Shown here: positions 1 through 7,243 of the stretch, one piece after another
Numbering within the stretch: the first letter of the stretch is position 1
Layout: the number at the start of each line of letters is the position of its first letter
Assembly: GCA_016784825.1 (NCBI GenBank)
Contig: JADHTT010000006.1
Span: 1-14,267, forward strand
DNA: 14,267 nucleotides
Direction of reading: 5' to 3'
Source: Campylobacterales bacterium
GTDB taxonomy: Bacteria > Campylobacterota > Campylobacteria > Campylobacterales > Arcobacteraceae
Made by a program: the position numbers and the translations under genes
The notes under the pieces: model-generated
Databases searched by the model: none
What the model was told of the DNA's origin: nothing
The model's input: the letters and a program-made list of their open reading frames with translations, nothing else

Positions 1-1137
1 AAAGCTTGATGGGAAAGCAAATACATTCCAGTTTTTAGGTTGGATTTTTTTAGGATCTAGAAGTATTGGGAAATTTACCTTATGTTTTGCTATAAACTTT
101 GACATTTGTTTTTTTGATTCACCAAGATTAATGGCTAAGATTGTAAATGGTGAGTCTTTTAATTTCGTAGTTAATCTTGTCATAGATGGAATCTCTTCTA
201 CACATGGTGGACACCAGCTTGCCCAAAAGTTTAAAAGCACAACCTTACCCTTGTACCCAGATAAACTATGTTTTGTACCCTTTAAATCTTCAAGTAAAAA
301 ATCTTGAGCTTTTAATGTTCCAGTATATTTATCAAATATTTTACGTTTTGTTTTTTTATCTATTTTTTGATTTGATGAAATATCTATAGCTTTTTTATAT
401 TTTGCATGTTTTTTTAATTCTTTCATACTTGATAATATATAACTGCTAAATATATTTGATAATTGTAATTCACTTTCAATAGCATCATCTCTAAAAAAGA
501 ATCTATTTCTAACATTTTGTAGCATCTGTAATTGTAAATAACTACCATTTGTTTTTAATGCATAACTTAGACTTTCCTTGTGTAAAGCGAGTATAGAATT
601 TTCTGGTATAAAAACTGAAATAGGTAGATTTGTAGAACTGGCTATTGGGTCTAGTACTCTTTTTACACCTGCATTTTTTCTTTGTTGGTATAGATCTGGT
701 GATACTAAAATAATACCAGAGATAATATTTTTTGAATTTAGTTGCCACTTGTGAGCAGTCTTTAATAAATTTGTAGCACCCTTGTCATTACTAAATAAAT
801 ATATATTTTTTTTAGTTTTTTGTGCCTCTTTAATGACTTGGACATATCCATCAAGTGGTATTTTATCTAAGCTTGATTTTGTAGCAGATAAAAACCATGT
901 ACTAAAAGGATCTACAAGCCATACTTCAGTATTTTGTTTATTTATATCTTGTAATAGATTATCTAATCCATCTGTAAGACCATGCTGTGATGGAAATACA
1001 ATTAGCAAATCCTTTGACTGTGAAGATTTATATTGATTGATAATAATTTCATCATCATTAAAATCAATTGTAAAACTTTCATTTGCAAAAATAAAAGTTG
1101 CGTATAATAAACTTAAGAAAAAAATTCTTTTTAACAT
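1..1137 (-). CDS. Exported TlpA-type thioredoxin fused to hydrolase-like domain (partial)
   Basis: The frame is open from the ATG at 1137 to the left edge, giving 379 residues in the window with the C-terminus missing. Residues 1-18 form a signal peptide (MLKRIFF, hydrophobic core, then FIFA before NES), so the protein should be periplasmic. Residues about 40-190 alternate predicted strands and helices like an alpha/beta hydrolase, but where a GxSxG nucleophile elbow is expected (about 114-121) the sequence is LFSNDKGA. A Lys-rich linker (about 239-265) leads to a TlpA/ResA-type thioredoxin domain from about 275, with WCPPC at 308-312 (Cys309, Cys312) and VVLLNFWASWCPPC context. Thioredoxins of this family reduce or exchange disulfides in exported proteins, often in cytochrome c maturation. 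AAGG lies about 8 nt before the ATG. It is last in the dnaJ-led run, 20 bp after its neighbour. The thioredoxin call is firm; the N-terminal domain call is tentative. Confidence 0.85.
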   Translation of the reverse strand, partial: MLKRIFFLSLLYATFIFANESFTIDFNDDEIIINQYKSSQSKDLLIVFPSQHGLTDGLDNLLQDINKQNTEVWLVDPFSTWFLSATKSSLDKIPLDGYVQVIKEAQKTKKNIYLFSNDKGATNLLKTAHKWQLNSKNIISGIILVSPDLYQQRKNAGVKRVLDPIASSTNLPISVFIPENSILALHKESLSYALKTNGSYLQLQMLQNVRNRFFFRDDAIESELQLSNIFSSYILSSMKELKKHAKYKKAIDISSNQKIDKKTKRKIFDKYTGTLKAQDFLLEDLKGTKHSLSGYKGKVVLLNFWASWCPPCVEEIPSMTRLTTKLKDSPFTILAINLGESKKQMSKFIAKHKVNFPILLDPKKIQPKNWNVFAFPSSF

Positions 1138-1157
1138 GTTGGATACCTTGAAGTATT

Positions 1158-1613
1158 TTAATTTCTTATATCATACCAATATTCTGAAATTATTTCAAGT
1201 GCATTTTCTGCTCTTTCTTTAAAGTGTGCTTCTATATCAAAACTATCTTTACCTAGATTATCTTTATATTCTTTCATTAGTCTTTTATTAACTAAATCTT
1301 TTGTAGCTGATATTTTATATATAACTTTTTCATATGTATTGTTATCAACTATTATAGTTTCTCTAGATAGTTCAGAAGGATTAATACCACCATATCTATC
1401 CTCTTCATCTAGCATCATAGACATTTCTATGTGGGCTCTCATAGACATTAGTGTAAGTTGTAGTTCCTCTTTAGTAAATTCACCTACAGAATTTATAACT
1501 GTAGCACTATCTTGACTATATCCCCAAGAACCAGCAATATCTAGTTTAATATTAAATGCTGTATTAATCACTTCTTGAATATTATCATTTGTATCAATCT
1601 GTTTAAATTGCAT
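1158..1613 (-). CDS. Conserved-looking protein of unknown function downstream of dnaJ
   Basis: A 151-residue soluble, acidic protein that I do not recognise. It has no signal peptide, membrane segment, Cys pair or nucleotide-binding motif. The middle is helix-rich, with a Met-rich segment (LMSMRAHIEMSMMLDEED, about 55-72), and the C-terminus has a charged helix ending in EIISEYWYDIRN. The ATG at 1613 is preceded by TAAGGATATTT, an AAGGA ribosome binding site whose TAA is the dnaJ stop codon, so the two genes are only 8 bp apart and probably translationally coupled. Position suggests a link with dnaJ or with the exported thioredoxin that follows, but the sequence alone does not show a function. 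Codon use matches the neighbours, so there is no sign of recent transfer. Confidence 0.85.
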   Translation of the reverse strand: MQFKQIDTNDNIQEVINTAFNIKLDIAGSWGYSQDSATVINSVGEFTKEELQLTLMSMRAHIEMSMMLDEEDRYGGINPSELSRETIIVDNNTYEKVIYKISATKDLVNKRLMKEYKDNLGKDSFDIEAHFKERAENALEIISEYWYDIRN

Positions 1614-1621
1614 AAATATCC

Positions 1622-2746
1622 TTAGTTAAACCAGTTTTTTACTTTATCAAACATTGTAGAGAAGTTATCTTCATGTGGCTTACTCTCTACACCAAAACTA
1701 TCTTGTAATTGTTCTAACAGTTCTCTTTGTTCACTATTTACAGATTTTGGATATTCAATTTTAATTTGAACTATTAAGTTTCCTTGACCGTAACCATTTA
1801 CAGATTTTACACCTTCACCTCTAAATGTAAAGTGCTCTTTATCTTTAGTATTTGCTGGAATTTTAAGCTCTAGTTCACCTCTTAGACTAGGAATAGTCAT
1901 AGTCGTACCTAGAGCTATTTGAGTAAAGAATACAGGTACTTCTAAATATATATCATCTTCATGTCTTACAAAGTGAGTATCTTCTTGTACTCTAATACTG
2001 ATATACAAATCACCTCTATTTCCATTTGGTGCAATATTACCTTTGCCACCAACTCTAATTCTATTTCCAGTATTTACACCCTCTGGAATATTTACTTCAA
2101 ATGTTTCTTTAGTCTCATCATAACCAGATGCATCACAATCTTTACATTTGTCAGCTACACTTTGACCAGACCCTTGACAATGAGGACAAGTTTGAGCAAA
2201 TGTCATAAATCCTTGTCTCATATGAACTTGACCTTGACCTTGACATGAATTACAAGTACTTAGCTTACCACCTTTCGCACCAGTACCCTTACACTTTTTA
2301 CAAGCTTTTTTATAGTTATAGCTTATATCTTTTGTACAACCAAATATAGCTTCATTAAACTCTAGATCAATTTGAATCTCTGTATCTAAATCATAATTAT
2401 ATGTTTTTCTTTCTCGTCTTTGGCCACCACCAAATCCTCCTCCAAACATCTCTTCAAATACACTACCAAGATCATCAAAACCACCAAATCCACCAGATCG
2501 TCCACCACCTTGACCGTGACCTTCTAGTCCTTGTTTACCATATCTGTCGTATATTGATCTTTTTTCTTCATCACTTAAAACTTGATATGCTTCATTTACA
2601 TGCTTGAAGTTTTCTTCTGCTTCTTTATCATCTGGATTTTTATCTGGATGATATTTCATAGCCATTTTTCTATATGCTTTTTTGATAGTACTTTTGTCAG
2701 CATCTTTTGATACTGATAACATCTCGTAATAACATAAATCTACCAT
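1622..2746 (-). CDS. dnaJ: Chaperone protein DnaJ (Hsp40)
   Basis: Full-length type I DnaJ, 374 aa, the cytoplasmic co-chaperone that delivers unfolded substrates to DnaK and stimulates its ATPase. Domains in order: J domain (about 4-70) with the essential HPD at 33-35 in [10 protein letters not shown]; a Gly/Phe-rich linker (about 73-108); a zinc domain with four CxxCxGxG-type repeats at C149/C152, C165/C168, C187/C190 and C201/C204, the last degenerate (CKDCDASG); then the C-terminal substrate-binding beta domains. The N-terminus [17 protein letters not shown] aligns with the usual DYYEVLGVSKDA and supports the ATG at 2746, which follows AAGGAAATAAACT. No grpE or dnaK is adjacent. The gene heads a leftward run of three. 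No CIRCE element is visible upstream. Confidence 0.98.
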   Translation of the reverse strand: MVDLCYYEMLSVSKDADKSTIKKAYRKMAMKYHPDKNPDDKEAEENFKHVNEAYQVLSDEEKRSIYDRYGKQGLEGHGQGGGRSGGFGGFDDLGSVFEEMFGGGFGGGQRRERKTYNYDLDTEIQIDLEFNEAIFGCTKDISYNYKKACKKCKGTGAKGGKLSTCNSCQGQGQVHMRQGFMTFAQTCPHCQGSGQSVADKCKDCDASGYDETKETFEVNIPEGVNTGNRIRVGGKGNIAPNGNRGDLYISIRVQEDTHFVRHEDDIYLEVPVFFTQIALGTTMTIPSLRGELELKIPANTKDKEHFTFRGEGVKSVNGYGQGNLIVQIKIEYPKSVNSEQRELLEQLQDSFGVESKPHEDNFSTMFDKVKNWFN

Positions 2747-2779
2747 AGTTTATTTCCTTGAGTCTATATATAATTGTCG

Positions 2780-2790
2780 CGATTTTATCT
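2780..2790 (-). promoter_or_regulatory. Probable dnaJ promoter -10 region
   Basis: On the minus strand TTTTTAGATAAAATCG places a -10-like TAAAAT at 2787-2782, about 35 nt from the dnaJ ATG. It matches the TTTAGATACAAT seen before murA and metG. No clear -35 box is visible, which is normal for housekeeping promoters in Campylobacterota. A second candidate (TATATA nearer the gene) cannot be excluded. Confidence 0.45.
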
Positions 2791-2795
2791 AAAAA

Positions 2796-2812
2796 TAGGT
2801 ATAATCCATCTT
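2796..2812 (+). promoter_or_regulatory. recR promoter, predicted leaderless start
   Basis: AGGTATAATCC puts a perfect TATAAT at 2800-2805. Transcription should begin about 7 nt later, at 2812-2813, which is the A of the recR ATG. No Shine-Dalgarno sequence fits between the -10 box and the start codon, so the mRNA is predicted to be leaderless. Confidence 0.6.
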
Positions 2813-3385
2813 ATGAAAAAGGGTCTAGAAAAATTTTATGATTTAGTTGAAGCATTTGAAGCCTTACCTACTATTGGTAAGAAATCAGCATTAAGACTAG
2901 CATACCATATTGTACATAATGATACTTTTTGTGGTTTAAAATTAGCACATAGTATAGAAGATGCAATTAAAAATGTTAAAAAATGTACTTCTTGTGGTTC
3001 AATTAGTGAGCACGAGATATGTGAAATATGTTTAGATGAGTATAGAGATGATGATAAACTTTGTATAGTTCAAAATGCAAAGGATATTTTTGTAATTGAA
3101 GAATCTCATCAATTTGATGGTAAGTATTTTGTAATTGAAGAGATTGATGAATATAATTTAAATTCACTTATTAGTTTTGTACAAAACAATAGTGTGAAAG
3201 ATGTTTTATTTGCTATTACACCTAGTTTAGCAAATGATGCTTTTATATTATATATTGAGCAAAGATTGGAAAAGTTTGATCTTAGTTTCTTTAAAATTGC
3301 TCAAGGTGTACCAACTGGTGTATCATTAGAAAATGTAGATATTTTATCGTTAGCTAAAGCTATAGATGGAAAAATATCTATATAA
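2813..3385 (+). CDS. recR: Recombination protein RecR
   Basis: A 190-aa RecR, the partner of RecO (and RecF where present) in loading RecA onto gapped DNA. An N-terminal helix-hairpin-helix (about 12-32, LPTIGKKSALRLAYHI) is followed by a four-Cys zinc site (C58, C61, C70, C73) and a TOPRIM domain from about 82 (LCIVQNAKDIFVIEE). Unlike the usual family, the GxYHVLGG and TxEGEATA motifs are replaced by GKYFVIEE and TPSLANDAF, so key acidic TOPRIM residues are missing. The ATG at 2813 starts the normal MKKGLEKFYDLVEAF terminus; the frame is open further upstream to a TTG at 2774, but that lies before the promoter. It meets murA tail to tail with a single base between the stop codons. Confidence 0.95.
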   Translation: MKKGLEKFYDLVEAFEALPTIGKKSALRLAYHIVHNDTFCGLKLAHSIEDAIKNVKKCTSCGSISEHEICEICLDEYRDDDKLCIVQNAKDIFVIEESHQFDGKYFVIEEIDEYNLNSLISFVQNNSVKDVLFAITPSLANDAFILYIEQRLEKFDLSFFKIAQGVPTGVSLENVDILSLAKAIDGKISI

Positions 3386-3386
3386 A

Positions 3387-4652
3387 CTATTCTGATTTTC
3401 TAAGTAAGCTAGCACCTAAATCTTTAAATTTATTTTCAATATTTTCATATCCACGATCAAGATGATAAATCCTATGAACAGTAGTAGTGCTATTTGATAC
3501 CAAAGCAGCGATAATTAAAGCAGAACTAGCTCTAAGGTCTGTGGCCATTACATCTGTACCTGTAAGTGTATTTGGAGTACCTGTAATTGTTGCTACTGTT
3601 CCATTTAATGTGATATTAGCACCCATTCTTATTAATTCACTAACATGCATAAATCTATTTTCAAATAATTTTTCATCAATTATAGATGTACCATTTGCTT
3701 GTGTAGCTACAGCCATAAATTGTGCTTGCATATCAGTAGGAAATCCTGGATATTCTGTAGTAGTTATATTTACAGGTTTAATATCATTTGTTGGTAAAAG
3801 AGTAATAGTATCATTTGTTTTATCTATACCATATCCCATCTCTTTAAATTTTGCTAGAACTGCATCAAGATGATTTGGTTCTACATGTGTAATTGTAATT
3901 TTAGAATTAGTAGCAGCAGCGGCACATAGGTAAGTTCCTGCTTCTATTCTGTCTGGAATTACATTAAATGCTTTGAAATTAAGTAGCTTCTGACCAGTAC
4001 CGGTAATTTTAATTGTATTAGTACCAATCCCTGATATATCTAGACCTGCATCTTGTAATACTTCACATAGTTGAACTACTTCTGGCTCTTTTGCAGCATT
4101 AATAATAGTTGTTTCACCATGTGCTAAGGCTGCAGCCATAATAATATTTTCACTACCTGTTACTGTAATCTTATCAAATACAATAGTAGTGCCTTGTAAG
4201 CCATTTGGAGCAGTTGCAAGTATATAACCATTTTTAATCTCTATATTAGCACCCATTTGCTCTAATGCTTTAAGATGAAGGTCAACTGGTCGCTGTCCTA
4301 TAGCACAACCACCAGGAAGAGATACCTCACAGTGTCCAAATCTTGCAAGTAATGGACCAAGCACTAAAATAGATGCTCGCATAGTTTTAACTATGTCATA
4401 TGTTGCTTTTGTCTCATTTATTGTATTGGTGTTTATTTCAATATGATGTGTCTTTTTTTCAAACTTGGCACCAAGCATTTCTAAAAGTTTTAGTAGAGTA
4501 TTGATATCTACAACATTTGGTAGGTTTCCAATTTGTACAGTTGATGATGATAGTATTGTAGAAGCTAGTAGTGGTAAAGCTGCATTTTTAGCGCCACTTA
4601 CTCTTACTTCACCAGATAATTTTTGATTTGCTTTGATTTCTAGATAATTCAT
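3387..4652 (-). CDS. murA: UDP-N-acetylglucosamine 1-carboxyvinyltransferase MurA
   Basis: Complete 421-aa MurA, the cytoplasmic enzyme that transfers enolpyruvate from PEP to UDP-GlcNAc, the first committed step of peptidoglycan synthesis and the target of fosfomycin. The substrate-binding Lys22-Asn23 pair is in [13 protein letters not shown]. The catalytic loop [13 protein letters not shown] carries Cys116; an Asp at this position would indicate fosfomycin resistance, so Cys is the sensitive type. Asp307 ([10 protein letters not shown]) and Arg374 ([10 protein letters not shown]) match the remaining conserved active-site residues. The length is typical. The ATG at 4652 lacks a Shine-Dalgarno sequence and lies only 6 nt after a -10 box (see promoter). 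It is divergent from the S1-domain gene and appears monocistronic. Confidence 0.98.
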   Translation of the reverse strand: MNYLEIKANQKLSGEVRVSGAKNAALPLLASTILSSSTVQIGNLPNVVDINTLLKLLEMLGAKFEKKTHHIEINTNTINETKATYDIVKTMRASILVLGPLLARFGHCEVSLPGGCAIGQRPVDLHLKALEQMGANIEIKNGYILATAPNGLQGTTIVFDKITVTGSENIIMAAALAHGETTIINAAKEPEVVQLCEVLQDAGLDISGIGTNTIKITGTGQKLLNFKAFNVIPDRIEAGTYLCAAAATNSKITITHVEPNHLDAVLAKFKEMGYGIDKTNDTITLLPTNDIKPVNITTTEYPGFPTDMQAQFMAVATQANGTSIIDEKLFENRFMHVSELIRMGANITLNGTVATITGTPNTLTGTDVMATDLRASSALIIAALVSNSTTTVHRIYHLDRGYENIENKFKDLGASLLRKSE

Positions 4653-4688
4653 ACCCGAATTGTATCTAAATTATGATAAAATGGATAC
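4653..4688. promoter_or_regulatory. Overlapping divergent promoters for murA and the S1-domain gene
   Basis: Only 36 bp separate the two start codons. On the minus strand TTTAGATACAAT puts -10 TACAAT at 4664-4659; counting 7 nt on reaches 4652, the A of the murA ATG. On the plus strand TATGATAAAATG contains TATGAT (4672-4677) and TAAAAT (4677-4682); the latter predicts a start at 4689, the A of the other ATG. Each promoter occupies the upstream region of the other, so one polymerase should exclude the other. Both mRNAs are predicted to be leaderless or nearly so. Confidence 0.55.
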
Positions 4689-5534
4689 ATGAACGAAATT
4701 AATAAATATATAGAAATTGGGCTTATGAATAAGCTTAAAATAGTAAGTAAAAATCAGTATGGATATACATTAAAATCATTAGATGAAAATCAAGAGGTTG
4801 TATTTAACAGTGATGATGAATATAATATAGATGATGTTTTAGATGTATTTGTATTTACATCTTCAAGATCAAAGCTTCATGCTACAATCAAAAAACCAAA
4901 TACACTTAGAGATCAGTTTAATATCTTCGAGATAAAGGAGATAAAAGATGATGGTGTATATGTAGATTGGGGAATTGAAAAGGATCTATTTGTATCAAAT
5001 AAGCATCAAAATTCTAAATTTAGATTTGGTGAAAATAGGGTATTAAAAGTAGTATATGATAGAGACTTAAATCAACTTGTAGGTTCGGAAGTATTCCATA
5101 AAGCACTTATCAAAAGAACTAAAGACTTAAAATCAAGTCAAGCAGTAGAGTTTATAGTATTATCTAAAGTACCTCATGGGTATAAAATTATTGTTGATAA
5201 TAAATATGAAGCAGTAATTTTATCTGAAGACTTTGGTGATAATATTTTAAGAATTGGATCAAAGCTGAGTGGAGTTGTACGATCTATAAAACAAGATGGT
5301 TCAATCTTAGTAAAGTTTAAACAAAAAACATCTAAGAAAAGATCAAATGTATCTAATCATATATATAAGATTATTGAACAAAATAATGGATCTGTAAAGT
5401 GTGGATTAAAATCAACACCAGAGGAAATTAAATCAATTTTTGATCTTAGTAAAAAGAGTTTTAAAACATCAGCACTTGCACTTATGCAAGATGGAGATGT
5501 TAATCTAGGTGATTATAATATAGATATCATCTAG
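4689..5534 (+). CDS. CvfB/YitL-type S1-domain RNA-binding protein
   Basis: A 281-aa protein with the CvfB layout. Residues about 8-70 form a divergent S1-like beta barrel; 71-140 form a second S1 domain (FEIKEIKDDGVYVDWGIEKD, then VSNKHQ); about 148-212 a third (VEFIVLSKVPHGYKIIVDNK and GSKLSGVVRSIKQDGSILV). After a basic linker, about 225-281 form the C-terminal winged helix typical of the family (NGSVKCGLKSTPEEIKSIF, SKKSFKTSALALMQDGDV). The family binds RNA; CvfB was named for a virulence-regulation role in Staphylococcus, while its role in this phylum is not established. The ATG at 4689 has no Shine-Dalgarno sequence and sits next to the predicted transcription start. A later in-frame ATG (Met13) is possible but would cut into the first barrel. 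It converges on the SDR gene with 5 bp between stop codons. Confidence 0.85.
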   Translation: MNEINKYIEIGLMNKLKIVSKNQYGYTLKSLDENQEVVFNSDDEYNIDDVLDVFVFTSSRSKLHATIKKPNTLRDQFNIFEIKEIKDDGVYVDWGIEKDLFVSNKHQNSKFRFGENRVLKVVYDRDLNQLVGSEVFHKALIKRTKDLKSSQAVEFIVLSKVPHGYKIIVDNKYEAVILSEDFGDNILRIGSKLSGVVRSIKQDGSILVKFKQKTSKKRSNVSNHIYKIIEQNNGSVKCGLKSTPEEIKSIFDLSKKSFKTSALALMQDGDVNLGDYNIDII

Positions 5535-5539
5535 AAGAA

Positions 5540-6358
5540 TTATATTTTAATTAGTATTTTATCCAGTAGTTTTGTAGATAAAATTCTTTTTAAATATCCT
5601 AAGAGGTATGTTGCTTTAGTTATATAGTATCTTGGGAGTGGTGCTTTACTATTGGCAATAGTTAGTACTACTGATGCTACTGCATTTGCATTTAAAGTAA
5701 ATGGTACATCGCTTTTATTTGCCTTCAAACTTTTTTCATAAGATTCTTTAAATCTAGAATTTTGTATATCTATATTCTCTTTTACTTTTTGTTTTGCATT
5801 ATTTCGAAATTCACTTATAATAGGACCTGTATTTAATAAAGATACACTAATATTAGTATCTTGTAACTCTAATCGTAAAGTATCACTAAGACCTTCTATA
5901 GCATATTTACTTGCATTATAAGCACCTCGTAATTTTAAACTAACTAAACCCAATACTGAACTATGATTGATAATCTTACCATAACCTTGAGCTTTCATAA
6001 TAGGTAATACTTGTAGTGTAACTTCATGAAGACCAAAAACATTTGTATCAAATTGTTCTTTTAATACATTTGTAGTTAAATCCTCTACAGCTCCAGGTTG
6101 TCCAAATCCAGCATTATTAAAAAGTATATCCAGTGTACCACCTGTATTTTTTACTACTTCATCTAAGCATGAACTTATAGTATCAGGTTTTGTTACATCT
6201 AGTAATAAGCTATTTAATCCCAATGATTTTAGATGCTCTACATCTTTTATATCTCTTGCTGTAGCATATACATCAAAGCCTTTCTTTTTCATTATTAAAG
6301 CTGTTTCTAAACCAATTCCACTTGAACATCCAGTAATTAGTATTGATTGTTTTTTCAT
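5540..6358 (-). CDS. Short-chain dehydrogenase/reductase (classical SDR)
   Basis: A 272-aa NAD(P)-dependent oxidoreductase with a Rossmann fold. It shows the cofactor motif TGCSSGIG at 9-16, NNAG at 81-84, the catalytic Ser (133 or 134, in NHSSVLG) and YNASK with Tyr147 and Lys151. An Arg at the end of the second strand (ATARD, 32-36) favours NADPH. LLNTGPI at the usual PG position and a C-terminal substrate loop complete the fold. The substrate cannot be told; the arrangement resembles YbbO-like SDRs, a loose comparison. The final 30 residues (YYITKATYLLGYLKRILSTK) are hydrophobic and basic and may contact the membrane. Its ATG overlaps the stop of the transporter gene (ATGA), so the two are translationally coupled. 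Confidence 0.92.
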   Translation of the reverse strand: MKKQSILITGCSSGIGLETALIMKKKGFDVYATARDIKDVEHLKSLGLNSLLLDVTKPDTISSCLDEVVKNTGGTLDILFNNAGFGQPGAVEDLTTNVLKEQFDTNVFGLHEVTLQVLPIMKAQGYGKIINHSSVLGLVSLKLRGAYNASKYAIEGLSDTLRLELQDTNISVSLLNTGPIISEFRNNAKQKVKENIDIQNSRFKESYEKSLKANKSDVPFTLNANAVASVVLTIANSKAPLPRYYITKATYLLGYLKRILSTKLLDKILIKI

Positions 6359-7206
6359 TTTTCTTCCTTCTTTTTTCCTACTAAAATACCACCCAATACA
6401 ATAAGACTAATCCCTATAAATGTTAAAAGTTGTGGAAATGAATCCCCTAGCATCCATCCAAATCCTATAGCAAATGGTATATTTGTATAACTTACTACAC
6501 CTATAATACTTGCTTTGCTTAAGCTATATGCTTTTGTAAGAAGCCATTGTGAAAGTGTAGATATAGCAGCCATAAATACAATTAGAGACCAAATTATATA
6601 ATCATCATAAAATTTTAATTCTATAAAGAAAAATGGTACTAAAGTTCCAATTCCCATAAAAGATAGCATAATTACTCTAGTATCATATATATCTTTAATT
6701 GTTTTGATTGTAGCATATGCAGCAGCAGCAAAAAAACCACCTAAAATTCCAAGTATATGATCATATGAAAATACTAAACCAAAAGGTTTGACAATTAATA
6801 CAATACCTATAAATCCCAGTATTAATGCAATAAATGTATTTATATTTATCTTTTCACCCATAAGATAAAAAGCTAGTACAGTTACAAAAAATGGTGATGT
6901 TTTATTTAGAGTGATTGCTTCACCTAAAGGTATAACTGTAATAGTATAAAAAAATAACAGCATAGCAGCAGTACCAAATAAACCTCTTAAAATCAAAAGA
7001 TGAAACTTGCCTCCATTTAATATAGGAGGAGTATGCTTAAGTGCATATACAATAATGATCATACCAATTAAGTTTCTATAAAATACCATCTCAAAAGCAT
7101 CTATATGATCAGATAATATTTTTGCTGTTGCACCATTAAGAGCAGATATGAGTGCACTTAATAGCATAAATAGTACACCTTGATCTATAAGTTTTAATTT
7201 ACTCAA
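6355..7206 (-). CDS. EamA/DMT-superfamily inner-membrane transporter
   Basis: A 283-aa polytopic membrane protein with about ten hydrophobic segments in two EamA repeats (about 10-140 and 150-278). The first repeat has the characteristic SALISALNGATAKILSDH and FYRNLIGMIII pattern; the second has ILGGFFAAAAYATIKTI and ends in FIGISLIVLGGILVG before a Lys/Glu tail (GKKKEEK). Such proteins export or import small metabolites, often amino acids or purines; the substrate cannot be predicted. The best start is TTG at 7206, preceded by a weak GGA site; the ATG at residue 14 would delete part of the first helix. An ATG a few bases upstream is out of frame. The coupled SDR suggests that the two act on related metabolites, which is inference only. 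Confidence 0.9.
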   Translation of the reverse strand: MSKLKLIDQGVLFMLLSALISALNGATAKILSDHIDAFEMVFYRNLIGMIIIVYALKHTPPILNGGKFHLLILRGLFGTAAMLLFFYTITVIPLGEAITLNKTSPFFVTVLAFYLMGEKININTFIALILGFIGIVLIVKPFGLVFSYDHILGILGGFFAAAAYATIKTIKDIYDTRVIMLSFMGIGTLVPFFFIELKFYDDYIIWSLIVFMAAISTLSQWLLTKAYSLSKASIIGVVSYTNIPFAIGFGWMLGDSFPQLLTFIGISLIVLGGILVGKKKEEK

Positions 7207-7230
7207 ATAAATTCCATTTTATTAATTTTT

Positions 7231-7243
7231 GGTATTATATCGT
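7231..7243. promoter_or_regulatory. Symmetric divergent -10 element (EamA gene / DUF2400 gene)
   Basis: GGTATTATATCG contains TATTAT on the plus strand (7233-7238) and TATAAT on the minus strand (7239-7234), so both -10 boxes overlap almost completely. The plus-strand start is predicted at about 7244, the ATG of the DUF2400 gene, which lacks a Shine-Dalgarno sequence. The minus-strand start would be near 7227, giving a leader of about 20 nt before the TTG. Confidence 0.5.

Noticed and set aside
542..748. 68-codon minus-strand frame and several plus-strand frames within 186-1222
   Set aside because: They are out of frame with, or antisense to, the thioredoxin-fusion gene, whose frame is open throughout 1-1137 with a signal peptide and WCPPC motif.
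2757..2763. CTTGAGT upstream of dnaJ, resembling half of the HspR (HAIR) heat-shock operator
   Set aside because: The matching ACTCAAG arm is not present at the expected 7-bp distance, and the bases overlap the dnaJ ribosome binding site.
3487..3873. 128-codon plus-strand frame
   Set aside because: It is a mirror of murA, which has a full set of family motifs on the other strand.
5521..5553. Short palindromes (TAGAT/ATCTA and AATTA/TAATT) between the S1-domain gene and the SDR gene
   Set aside because: Five-bp arms in AT-rich DNA are expected by chance and lack a convincing U-tract.
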